Shown here: one piece after another, positions 31,658 to 41,744 of the stretch | Numbering within the stretch: the first letter of the stretch is position 1 | Layout of the letters: each line of letters begins with the position of its first letter | NCBI GenBank assembly: GCA_008729055.1 | Contig: SDUX01000001.1 | Coordinates: forward strand, 2,072,623 to 2,136,622 | Direction: 5' to 3' | Length of the DNA: 64,000 bases | Source of the DNA: Pyropia haitanensis | Lineage: Eukaryota; Rhodophyta; Bangiophyceae; Bangiales; Bangiaceae | The notes under the pieces: model-generated | Database searches by the model: none | Told to the model about the DNA's origin: nothing | What the model saw: only the letters and a program-made list of their open reading frames with translations | Made by a program: the position numbers and the translations under genes

Positions 31658-32572
31658 TCGGCGGCCTGTCGGCCGCCGCGACGGCGGCGTTCCTGGCGTC
31701 GCCGGGGCTCGGCACGCCCATGCTCTACGGCCACAGCCCGTGCTTGCCAAACACTCCCAACCACGGGGGGGAAACGTACGTGTCGGGAGGGAGGGGGGGG
31801 GGGGGGTGGGGAGACTACGCGCTGGGGGGGTTGGGGGGGGGGGGGCGGAGAGGGACGCGGGAGCGGGGGGGCGGCGGGGGGGGGAGGCTGGCTGGCTGGC
31901 TGACTGACGAGCGGCTGTGGTCTTGGCTTGTGGGGGTGTGCGGCCACGCATGGGCCTCGTCCCCTGGTGGCTGGTGTCTGATGGCTGTCTACTCACCTGT
32001 TGCTCTTGGTTGCTTTTGGCTTGCGGGTGGTCTGTCATCGTCTGTGTTTACCTGGCGCCGTTCCCACCTTGGTGCCCTTCCCCATTCCCTCCTCCCCCTG
32101 CTCTGCGCGCCCCCCCTACAGTAAGCAGAGCCGGTACTGGACGGCCGAGGAGCACGAGCGCTTCCTCAAGGCGGTGGAGATTTACGGCCCCAAGAACTAT
32201 GTCAAGATCGCCGCGATCGTCGGCACCCGCAACGCCAAGCAGGTGCGGACGCACCACCAAAAGTACGAGAAGAAGCTGGAGCGGGAGGCGGCCAAGCAGC
32301 GCCGCGACGGGCCGGCGACGCCCACCACCGCCGCGTTTGCCGCCGTGTCGGCCGCCGCCGCCGCGGCGACGGCGGGCACGCCCATCACGCCCGCGGGGGC
32401 GCCCCCGCACCGGCCGCCGGGGGGGGGGCGCCGCCGCGGCAGCACCGGGACTCGGGCGGTGGGGGCGGCGGCGGCGGTGGCGGCGGCGGCGGCGGTGGTG
32501 GTGGCGGCGGCGGTGGTGGTGGCGGCAGCTACCGGGGGCCCGGGGGGGGTGCGCCGGCGGCGGCAACGACCT

Positions 32573-32603
<31 letters not shown>

Positions 32604-32967
32604 CATGGCCGCGTCGGGCCTGGGCGGCCCCGCCGCGTTGCCGCCCGTCGCCGCCGTGCCCGGCGGTGACGGCGGGCAGCCCGTCCTCGACGGCGGCGGC
32701 GCGCTGCTCGACGTCAAGGGCATTGGGAGTGGCGGCAGCACCTCCTCGCTCGGCCCCTTCAACTCGTACACGGTGGAGAGCTTTGGCGAGCAGCTCCTCG
32801 CGTCCATCTCGGCCGACGGGTCGACGAGCAGCAGCGACGACAGCAGCGGGGAGGAGGGGGGGTCGCTCAAGGGGGGCGCCGCTGCCGCGCCGCCGCCTGC
32901 CGCCGCCGCCGCCACCGCCGCCGCCCTGCCGCACCAGCCGCCCTTTCAAGGGCCGCTCGGCAGCGTC

Positions 32968-33002
<35 letters not shown>

Positions 33003-33529
33003 CGCTGCCGCCGCGCCGCCGCCCCACCCATCGTCGGCGGCGGCGGTGGCGGCTGCGGCGGCGGCCGCGGTCGCCGCCGACGACGCGGGCGACGAGACGA
33101 GCCAGACCGACGCGGCCGTCGCGGCCGCCGCCGCGGCCGCGACGGCGGCGGAGAGCGCCGCGCTGACCGCCGCGGCGTTTCTGCACGAGGAGCCCCGCGG
33201 GTTGCCGCCGGCGGGGGCGGGGGGGGGGAGGTGGGGGCGGGCGCCGCCGCCGCCGCCGCCGCCGCCGGCTCTGGCACCACCGACTCGACCGCGTCCGCGG
33301 CGGCCGCCGCGGCGGCCGCGGCGGCGACGCGCCCGCGGCCGGGCGGCGCGGCGGCGGCGGCGGCGCCGCCGCCGCCGCCACCGGCTGCGCGGGTGTCGTC
33401 GGCCGCGCCGCCGTCGGCCGCTGCGGGCGGGGGGGGGCGCCCGCCGCCGGCGCGGCGGCGGCGGCGGCGGGGGCGCCGCTCCCGTCCGCCCCGTCGCCGG
33501 TGACGCCGCCGACGCCGCCGTCGACTGCA

Positions 33530-33572
<43 letters not shown>

Positions 33573-34054
33573 GTCCCGCTGGGGTGGCCACGGCTGCCGC
33601 CGCGCCCGCGTCGGCAACATCGGCGGTGCCGGCGGCGGCCGTGCCGCCGGCAGCGGCGGCCGCCCCGGCGGGGCCGGCCGCCGCCAGTGGCGTGCGCGCG
33701 GGCGGCGGCCGGCCCGGTGCGGCGGCGCCGCCGCCGCCGACGGTCAAGGTGGAGGCGCCGTGGCGGCCGCCCGCCGGCGGGCGGGCCGCCCCCGCCGCAC
33801 CCGCGGCGGGAGCGGAGCGTGGCGCCGCCGCCACGGCGGCGGCGGCGACCGCCGCGCCGGCGGCCGCCGCCGCCGCGGCGGCGCCGCCGCCGGCGCCCGT
33901 GGCCAAGCGGGAAGCCGCCCTCGCGGCGCCCGCGGCGGCGGCGCACGCCGACGCCGCCGCCGCGCCGCCGCCGGTGGAGCCCGCCGTCGAGTCGGCCCGC
34001 GCGCTCGCGGCGGACGAGGCGAGGAGGCAGGCGCCAAAGGCGAGCAAGGTCTAG
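29611..34054 (+). CDS. Single-repeat MYB (SHAQKYF-type) transcription factor with homopolymeric tracts, two exons
   Basis: The DNA-binding repeat is in exon 2: KQSRYWTAEEHERFLKAVEI, then YGPKNYVKIAAIVGTRNAKQ and VRTHHQKYEKKL, the last being this protein's form of the SHAQKYF motif. The intron is 31776-32121: donor GTACGT, acceptor CTACAG; phase 2 joins GGET to KQSRYW. Exon 1 encodes Ala/Gly tracts, a charged coiled coil near 30315-30480 (LPPEELLRVRKSLLDAVVVQ, then ITELERKLDRKRAKIQRM), a GHGHGH/GQGQ tract and a GMMGLPGLPAG segment. Exon 2 continues with an acidic Ser stretch (STSSSDDSSGEE), poly-Ala, a SUMO-like VKVEA, and stops at 34054. The frame changes at several long G or C runs (about 29930, 30200, 31355, 31640, 32420-32550, 33225, 33430), so exact length is unknown. 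The start ATG at 29611 is the first usable one after a GGC array. Confidence 0.75.
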
Positions 34055-35593
34055 GACGCCCCCGCGCTGCGCGCGAGCACTCTGCCGGGGGGGGTTGGCT
34101 GGCGCGTGGCGCGCCGCCGCCGCCGCCCGCCGCCCCCGGCCGCCGCCCGCCCCACGCGTTGCGAATGGCGGCGTGTGGCGCCCCCCGCCGCCTGTGGGGG
34201 AGGCGCCGCCTGAACTCCTTCCAGCCACGCGTGGTGGGCGTGGTGCGCGTTTCGGGGGGTGGTGGCAGGGACGCTCTGACAACCGATGGACACGGGCGGC
34301 GGCAGCGACAAGGGGCGGCTGGGTTTGCGCCGTGGTGGCGGCTGGGGGGTGGCTACGTCGCTGCCTCCCCGCCCGCCTCGTGCGTCCGGGGGCCTCTGCG
34401 CTCCCTTGCTCTCCTCGGCGCGGCCGCCGCCACACTGGCTACACGCCACGGACCGGGTGCGGGACACCCCATGTGACGACCTCTGTTTTTTTTTTTTCTT
34501 CTTTCTATGCCTTTTTTCTGGGCCCACGACGGGGCACCGCGTGTGAGGGGGGGGTAGGGGAGCGGGGGAGTCCTCCCCGCCCTTCTGTCCCCCTCGCCGC
34601 GCGCCCGTCGTGGCGGCCCCTCCGATTGATTCCCTGTGTTTATGCTGTGCGTGGCCCCCCCCGTCTTCCGTGCCCGCGCCAGCGACGGCGCGGTGGCGGC
34701 AAGGGGGGGCTGGGGATGGGGTGGGCGGGGTGCCTTTGCTTCGTGTGTGCGTGTGTGTGTGTGTGTGTCCTGGGGGGCGTGGCGTCTTGTGTGTAGGCGG
34801 CCCTTTTTTTGGGCGGCGGCGGCGGCGGCTGCATCACCCGCGGGTGTTCCCCCCCGCTCCTTTCGCCAGCGGCGACGCGTTTGGCGGCTTGGGTGAGGGG
34901 GGGGGGGGGGACAGCGGCGGCGAGGTGGGCGGCGTGAGGTGGGGTGCGGGGGGACGACGGGGCGGGCGTGTCCCTGGGCGTCGACGCCGTGGGATGTACA
35001 AACAGTTTTTCCTTTCTCTCCCGCCGCGCCACGGCCCCCTGGGTGAGCCCCGCACCTGAGGCTGACGATGCGCCCGTATGGGTCGTTCGTCGCGCTGGTC
35101 GAGGCCGCCACAGCGTGTGCAGGATGGGCTTCCTACGGACAGCGAGTGCTGAATGTCCGCTCCATAGTTCCACAGGCAGCCGCGACGAGACAAGCGCGCC
35201 CAAAAGAGAGATGTGTCATATACAGGTGGGACCAAGCCCCCGCTATGGAAAACAAGACATTGAAAACACAGAGAACAGCCATCGGAAAGAGACACGGCGG
35301 GGCGCCACGTCGGCACCAGCGCCGGGCGCATCCAACAAGGAGAGGCCGGGGCCCCGCGTGCGTGGCCAGTCCGCAACGGGGCCGCTCCGGCGCCAGCGCC
35401 GCGACCCTTCCCACCACATTCACAGTGCGTGCCATGGACGCGCCCCAGCCCCTCCCCTGCTCTCCCCCACCCCGCGCCACGTGCCCTCCCGCCATCATGC
35501 CCGCATGCCGACGCTCGACGACCACGCCGCTCCCCCTTCCACCTCCCCATGTGCACGCCCCCGCCTGCCCCCCCCCCCCCCAGTAGGCCATCG
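34055..35593. other. Intergenic, 3' flanks of MYB and E2 genes
   Basis: Convergent gene ends. It contains a T run (34486-34496), a (GT)n tract at about 34747-34767, and G and C runs at 34898-34910 and 35571-35581. Nothing with a coding signature was recognised, though 35040-35400 is compositionally normal. Confidence 0.55.
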
Positions 35594-36771
35594 TCACGTC
35601 CACGAAGCCTCCACCGTCGCCTGCACCCGCTTGTGGTACTCGCGCGGGTTCTCCTGGAACAGGCGGGCCGCCTCCGAGTTGGCCGGCGAGTTGGGGTTGG
35701 GGTCACACAGCAGCGACTGGATGGACGTGAGGACGGCGGCAATGTCGTAGATGGGGGACCAGTTGTTTTGGAGGATGTCCAGGCAGATGCCGCCGTCCGC
35801 ATAGACGTTGGGGTGGAAAAGGCGGCACACAAACTTGACGACGGGGGGCTTGTTGGGGTAGTCTTCTGTGAAGTGCATGGTGAGTTTGAAGGTGCCACCT
35901 TCCCAGGCTGTGTCGTCTGGGCTGTAGCAGCATGTCGTGGGAGACGGTGTGTGATTACGCAAGCACGTGGACAAATACGCCAGGAAGTGAGCAACAAAAG
36001 CGAGAGCAGCAAGACACAGCCATGAAGCAATACCACGCATGACGATGCAAAACAATGGACATGAACACAGCACGGGGCAAACCAGGCGCGGAGGGCCGTC
36101 AGCTCATGTACAACGAAGACACAATCTCTTCGAGCACTACTCCCAGGTGGCTCAGCCGCGCCTAGTGCAGATGTCACCTTCACACTCACACTGCTAGCCA
36201 TAGCCCCAAGGTCTCGGCGCAGCACGCACCACAGCCAGCCACGACTTCACACTCACGCCCAAACGACCCTGTCAACCACGGGCACACCCCCACAGTACGA
36301 ATGAAGAGCACGGCAAGCAAAGCAGCACAGGGCTCCCGGCAGACGCCTGCAACCACCTACCCAAATATCACCGCACTCCACTTCATAATGTCATTGTCGC
36401 ATGGCGCGCCGCTAATCCCGCTGGGGGGGTCCTGTGAAGAACGCGCATTCAAGCCATCAACCCCGGGAGCACCAAAGCACCCGTCGCCAGGCTCACGCCA
36501 TGCATTAGCCATACTGAATACATACAGCTTTGCAGGAGCAGGGTGCATCGGGGCCTCGAAAGACGAACCACGCCTGCTCATACGCCCGACCCAGCACAGA
36601 GGACAAAGGCTACTGGCCGCATCGCATTCCAAAACACGAACAAAGCACAGGGGATGAGCGTCAGCCAACACCAAAAGAATAATCCGGGCAAGACCGTGCA
36701 CCCCCCACAAAACCTACCTGCTGAAGCTTCTTGAAGTCCCTAATCAGCCGCCGCCGCGCAGGTGTCGACAT
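35594..36771 (-). CDS. UBC2: RAD6/UBC2-type ubiquitin-conjugating enzyme E2, three exons
   Basis: 150 residues. Exon 1, 36771-36718, encodes [18 protein letters not shown]; exon 2, 36431-36361, [20 protein letters not shown] and VIFG; exon 3, 35921-35594, [20 protein letters not shown] and onward. The HPN motif (HPNVYADGG) and catalytic Cys (ICLDILQN) are intact, followed by [19 protein letters not shown] and [11 protein letters not shown]. Introns of 286 and 439 bp both start GTAGGT and end CAG, with phases 0 and 2. RAD6 pairs with RAD18 and BRE1-type E3 ligases to monoubiquitylate PCNA and histone H2B. It lacks the acidic tail of yeast RAD6, like animal and plant orthologues. Length and splice agreement make this one of the firmest models in the window. 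Confidence 0.95.
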
Positions 36772-37246
36772 GGCGCCGCCTCCAACGGCCGGTGCGCGTG
36801 CCTCAACAGCAGGGAGATCAAACAGGTGGGCAGGGAGAGTGTATGAGGAGACGCTCACAAGCAGGACACGACGACCGCAGGGTGCCTTCAGCCACGACCG
36901 ACACAAAGGCGGTCCTATCCCCCACAACGAGAAGTACAGGGGGCGCCAGCAGTGGCAAGCGGAGTCAAGAGAGGTGACCGAAGTGCAGTAGGTGTGGCGA
37001 GCACTCACGACCAAGCAGGTCAACAAGAACCGCGGCCCAGTCGGTGCAGTGAAGCTGACGCTCGTGGTGGTGCAGCCCGCTGTGCACCCAGTGCAGCCAG
37101 AGTAGGGCACACAACGCGGCCTTGCGTCACGTCCAGCGCGTCATGGCGGCACCAAGAGAACTTATGTACTTGAACTCGAGCCCATGAATCACTCAGTATA
37201 CTTGACTCAATCCGTATTTGTCCTACACCGGACTCACTCGCTTCAA

Positions 37247-37291
37247 AACAATTGACACCGAGCAATGTTCGGGGCGGAACAACAGTGTGCA
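37247..37291 (+). repeat. Dispersed hairpin repeat, copy 1
   Basis: ACAATTGACACCGAGC followed by AATGTTCGGGGCGGAACAAC, closely matching the copy at 46154-46202. The core TGTTC-GGGGCG-GAACA can form a 5-bp hairpin. Confidence 0.55.
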
Positions 37292-38190
37292 CACCCCTGC
37301 GAAGGGACCGACCCCGAAGGGGAACACCTCGCTCTCGCTCAGGTGTGTTGAGCTCGGGCACGTCCACCGTCCAACACAGGTGGCGCAGGCGACGCCACAG
37401 ATGCGCGGCCCCGCCGTGCGTCGCCGCGTCGCCAATCGCGACCGCTGGATCGGGGGCGGTGACGGCGGCGGCGGCTGCGGCGGCGTCTCCGTCGCCAGCG
37501 GCGACTATTGAGGCGGTCATGGGCCTGGTGCAGGTGATGCGGAAGCACAGACGCAGCTGCTGCTCAGCCGGGCGTCCGCTGAGGGGTTCCCCGCGGCGCT
37601 GCCGCCTTCCCACTTACGAGACGCCCGGCGGTGACTAGTTTGACGCTCGCGCCGGTGGATGCCCCATGCACCCGGTGGTGTGGCAGTGCACGTGTGGGTG
37701 GGGGCGAGGGTGGGGACGGCGGTGGCGGTGTCGACGGCAACGGCGGTGGCGGGGAGGGGGGTGCTGACGAGTCTCCAGGGCCAAGCGACCGCCTTCAGAA
37801 GGACCCCAACACCAGGACAGAGCGGACGCAACGAGCCGAAAGAGAAGATGCACGAAGTAGCATCCGCGGCAGAAATTTTCACGGCCAGGGACTTTCGCAA
37901 ACGCGCATGTTCCAGGCCTGCTCGGGCGTATCCTGCTACCTGCGTGATTGACCTGCTGGGGTGACGACCCATGCCGTCTGGTCAGGTCGGACACAACCGT
38001 GCATCCGTCTCAGGGGCGCTTGGGAGGACGGCGCGGCGGTGACTGTAGTGACTGTCAAGGACTGCCTTCGTTGATGAGAGCGAGGGCTGAAGGACCGAAG
38101 CGTCGACAGGCGTCGTGACTTTGAGAAAAAAGTCAGCAAAAGCGGTCCCAATGGATAGGGCACTTTCACGAACATGCTTTCACTACATGA

Positions 38191-38725
38191 GTACGAACCA
38201 GGGGTTATTAAGCGTACTTCCATCAAGCGTAGTTGCGCATAGATTTTAAGCGTGTATATACGCGGTTGCTTGTCTCTTCTTCGCCTGGGCAGATGTACGC
38301 TTGAAGTCGGGTCTGGCGCGCAAAATCGAGAAGTACGACTATGAGTACGCAAATGCACTGAACCCTCGAGAAGCACGTTTCAGCCGCCAGTCGTCCACAA
38401 GTCGTTGGGGAAGGGGACCACTTGTCGTCGGACGAGGATGAGGGGTGATCCAAATACTTGTTAGTATCGATCTTAAGTGCAGTGTCAGTACGAGATCTAC
38501 GCTCAAAAGTACGCTCACGGACTGCCTCGGGATATTACGCTCGACGGGTACGAGGACAAGAAAAGTACCCGGGAAAGTACGCGTGGTGACTCATGCTGAA
38601 AATATACGCTTGGCACTCGCCACATACGCGGTCGCTCGTCAATGAAGACGCCCATCCGACCTACGCTTGCCGAAATTATGGTCGCTTGACACACCTTGGT
38701 ACGAACCGTTGGCTGTGTAGAGTAC
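38191..38725. repeat. GTAC/TACGCT-enriched island
   Basis: I count 12 GTAC and about 17 TACG (either strand) in 535 bp. Recurrent longer words are TACGCTTG (38296, 38605, 38662), TACGCTC (38498, 38510, 38536), AGCGTA on the same strand (38211, 38225) and GTACGAACC (38191, 38699). Spacing is irregular, so it is not a tandem repeat. Confidence 0.65.
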
Positions 38726-40238
38726 CCTTGAAAAGCCGTGGTTGAAGTCGCGATGTTCCTGGCAGATCTTCGGGGTTCCCATCTCCCCAGCTGTCTACGG
38801 CTGTCGCTGCAATACGGTGGCGGACCAGGCACCGAGGTCCAGCGCATCGCCCGCCCCCCCCATTTTTGCCGATACTTCCCCGTCTCACTCGCATTGCCCC
38901 CGTGTCGTGTTCATGTTTGCAGGAGATTGGCCGACGGGCTGTTCCTCCTTGTGTCCGGCGTCACGCGTCACGGGAAGACTCCCAATTCCGCCCCCTTGTG
39001 TTGGTGTCAGTTGCGGTTGCTTCCCCGCCCTCTTCATCCGCCTTGGCAAGTCAGTGGATAGGTGGGCGGGGTTGCTGCCAGCCAGCTTCCTCGCCGTCCC
39101 ATGGTTGGGCGGTTGTTGCCCGCCCCGCCAGTGAGCAGGGGGCTGCTGCCCGCCCTGCCACTCGGGCTCCCCTGCCACTTGCTCCCGACCCTTCCGCCAG
39201 GATGAGGTGGGAGCCCTACTACGCAGCACAGTTGAGAGGTTGATGGTGCGGCGGATTTTCGTAGATGTTTGCTGGATGGATCCCGGGCACGGCCCCGCCG
39301 CCACGCGGCGGGCCACGCAGAGGCGGGGCCACTCCTCCCCGCTGCGGTGCTGTTGACGGCGCTGGTCGGTCGCGCGTCCTGTAAAAGAGGTGATTATAGG
39401 CAGGTGATGCGCCCCGCCGCCCCTTCCTGCCGGCGGACGAGGTCGACCCCCAAAACCGCCGTGGGCAGCGATTGCAACAATGCACGCCGTTCTGGCGTGT
39501 CCGTGGGTTGCGGCCTGACCGTATCTCCTTCTGTTCTTGGACAGCCGATGTTCACCAGCACGGGGTGGGGGGGTGTAGGTGGGTGCGTGGGTGCGCTGGA
39601 CGCGATAAACTACGAGCGACCGCCAGCAGCGGCCACGGCAAAGGATAGAGAGGGGGGGGGGGGGCGAGGGAGGGAGGGCGGCGAGGCGGTATCTCGAAGC
39701 GCCAGCCACCCCGTTCCCCCGCAGGCGGGCTGCCAAAGCACCACCTCCCCTCCTCGCCGCTTTGCCCCGCACGAGGGCTGCCAAGTATCACCTCCCCCCC
39801 CCCCGACCCTCCCCACGAGCGTCCCCGCCTGTCGCATCCTTTTGTGCGCGTGGGGGAACCGCCGCCGCCGCCGCAGCCGCGTGCGCCTGGTCCGCCACGC
39901 GGGCGCAGTTGTGATTGCTTTTCCGCAACGCGCTTGTAAACGGCGGCTGTTGGTCGGGCAGTTCACCCCGCTCCACCCCTCCGTGTGCCTCTGAAAGTGG
40001 GTTGGTAGTGTGTTCAGGTGTGTCGGGGGGATCGTACATAACCGGGGGTGGGGTGAGGAAGCAGAGAGGCGGTGGCGTCGCGAAAGGGGCCGTCGAAAGC
40101 TCCGACGCCCGCGCACCGGCACAGCTCCCCCCGCACAGGGTGCGTCTAGGCCGTCGTTACGACTGTGGTGCGGCCGCCCCCGAGTGCTCCGCCCCCTCCT
40201 CCCCCCTCCCCCCTCTGCTGGTTGCGCGTTGCATCGAC

Positions 40239-41744
40239 ATGGCTCGCTGCCGCTGGCTGGCCGGTACGGCCACCGTGGCCGCTGGCATGGCCGCGCTCGC
40301 CACGGTGGCGGCCGGGCAGCCGCGGCGGGTCCTTGAGGGCCCCCCCGGGGTGCCTTCCCTGTGGTTTAAGACCGTCACCGAGTCGCTATCTGTGTACCGG
40401 GTGCCCGGCATGGAGGTGCCCGCGCTGGCGCGCATCGTGTCCTCGTTTATGAACCTCGCCTTTGAGTGCACCGGCACGTACGATAGCTCGGGTGTCGTCT
40501 ACACAGACGCGTTTGGCCAGCCGCTGCCGGCAGTGGCGGATGAGGCGGACCGCACGGACGTCAACGTGGACCTATGCGCTGCGGCGGCGGTGATTGGCGT
40601 CAAGCGCCGCTACTTTGGCGACGCCGTCGCGGAAAAGATGCACGCCGCGGGCGTCAAGGAGGGCGTGGACCTGCCCCGGACCCTGGACGACTGTCCCGAC
40701 GCGTCGGTGGCGTCGCCCGCGTGCTACGGCCTGACCCTGCTGGAGCGGCTGGTGGCAAACCATCTGGACGTCGACGGCTATAATGAGCTCGGCACCGACG
40801 GCCGTCGGCGCGGCGACCGGTCACCGCCCGCGCCCTACAAGGACGTGGTCACTGGGTACAAGCCGGTGAACAAGCCGGGGCGGGTGCGCCACCTGACCCG
40901 CTGGGTGCCCCTCGTCGAAGACCTGTGGGGCTGGGGCACGTACGTACGCCAGACCGTTACGCACCCGCAGGCGAGTCAGGCAAAGCCCGTGCTGCTGCCC
41001 GCGGCGGTGCTCGCACGCGCCACCTCCGCGCCGCCTTATCGCCACGCAGACGCCTACGCCCCGAATTTCAGGTGTGGCAGCCGCCGCGGGCGCTCCCCCG
41101 CAGCCGACCCCGACGGCCTGTGCAAAAAGGCGGCGGTCGTGCGCGACGCGGTCAAGGCGGCAACGATGGAGCAGAAAACCATTGCCACCTGGTTTGACGT
41201 CAAGATTGGCTCGCTCTCCACCTTTCCCGTTCTCAACGGTCTCAACCTGACGCTCCCGCAGTACTTCACGATGGAGTACACGGTCAATAACCTGCTGTAC
41301 GACACGATGACGCTGGTGTGGAGGGAGAAGCTCCGAGCGGATGCGGTGCGGCCCGCCACCCTCGTGCCGTCCATCCTGGACCCGTCCTTTGCGCCGCACG
41401 TGCGCACCATGCCGCACTCGGAGTACCCGAGCGCCTCTGCATGCTTTTGTCGCGTCTTCCTCGACGCCCTGCGCGTCTTTGGAGGCGACGAGGTCTCCCT
41501 GGGCAACAAATTCTACAAGGGCGACTTTGGGCGCGACCTCCCCTCCCGCGACTTTACCGTCTCGTTCAAGGACACGGATGAAATGGCGCGGGTGTGTGGG
41601 CAGAGCCGTGTCTGGGCGGGCCTCCACTTCCAGGACGCCGTAGATGAGGGCGCCCGCCTGTGTTCGGGGTTGGCAAAGGAGGGCCTCAAGGTCGCTGGGT
41701 GCCGCGCGCGAGGCTCCCGCCGCCTGCCCAAGTGCCGCACGTGA
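40239..41744 (+). CDS. Secreted vanadium-haloperoxidase/PAP2-superfamily protein with altered catalytic motif
   Basis: 501 residues, intronless, with signal peptide MARCRWLAGTATVAAGMAAL. An all-helical domain follows, as in vanadium chloroperoxidase-like proteins (FMNLAFECTGTYDSSGVVYT, then VGVKRRYF-like and YKDVVTGYKPVN segments). The three PAP2 motifs fall in the right order near the C-terminus: KLRADAVRP (K-x6-RP), then HSEYPSASACF where PSGH is expected, then SRVWAGLHFQDAVDEG (SR-x5-H; the His that binds vanadate or forms the phospho-intermediate is kept). Motif 2 therefore reads PSAS and lacks the acid-base His. The family oxidises halides with H2O2 or removes phosphate; loss of the motif-2 His predicts altered or lost catalysis. 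Basic Cys-containing tail (GCRARGSRRLPKCRT). Confidence 0.75.
   Translation: MARCRWLAGTATVAAGMAALATVAAGQPRRVLEGPPGVPSLWFKTVTESLSVYRVPGMEVPALARIVSSFMNLAFECTGTYDSSGVVYTDAFGQPLPAVADEADRTDVNVDLCAAAAVIGVKRRYFGDAVAEKMHAAGVKEGVDLPRTLDDCPDASVASPACYGLTLLERLVANHLDVDGYNELGTDGRRRGDRSPPAPYKDVVTGYKPVNKPGRVRHLTRWVPLVEDLWGWGTYVRQTVTHPQASQAKPVLLPAAVLARATSAPPYRHADAYAPNFRCGSRRGRSPAADPDGLCKKAAVVRDAVKAATMEQKTIATWFDVKIGSLSTFPVLNGLNLTLPQYFTMEYTVNNLLYDTMTLVWREKLRADAVRPATLVPSILDPSFAPHVRTMPHSEYPSASACFCRVFLDALRVFGGDEVSLGNKFYKGDFGRDLPSRDFTVSFKDTDEMARVCGQSRVWAGLHFQDAVDEGARLCSGLAKEGLKVAGCRARGSRRLPKCRT

Larger units (their letters stand above)
36772..40238. other. 3.5-kb intergenic region with a GTAC/TACG island
   Basis: The E2 promoter side begins at 36772. 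37247-37291 holds one copy of a dispersed hairpin repeat. 37340-37990 has coding-like composition but conflicting frames. 38191-38725 is a lower-GC island packed with GTAC/TACG words. 39100-39240 and 39640-39810 carry short imperfect repeats (GGGCTGCC units) and a G run. The last part is the 5' side of the haloperoxidase-like gene. No gene was recognised. Confidence 0.5.
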
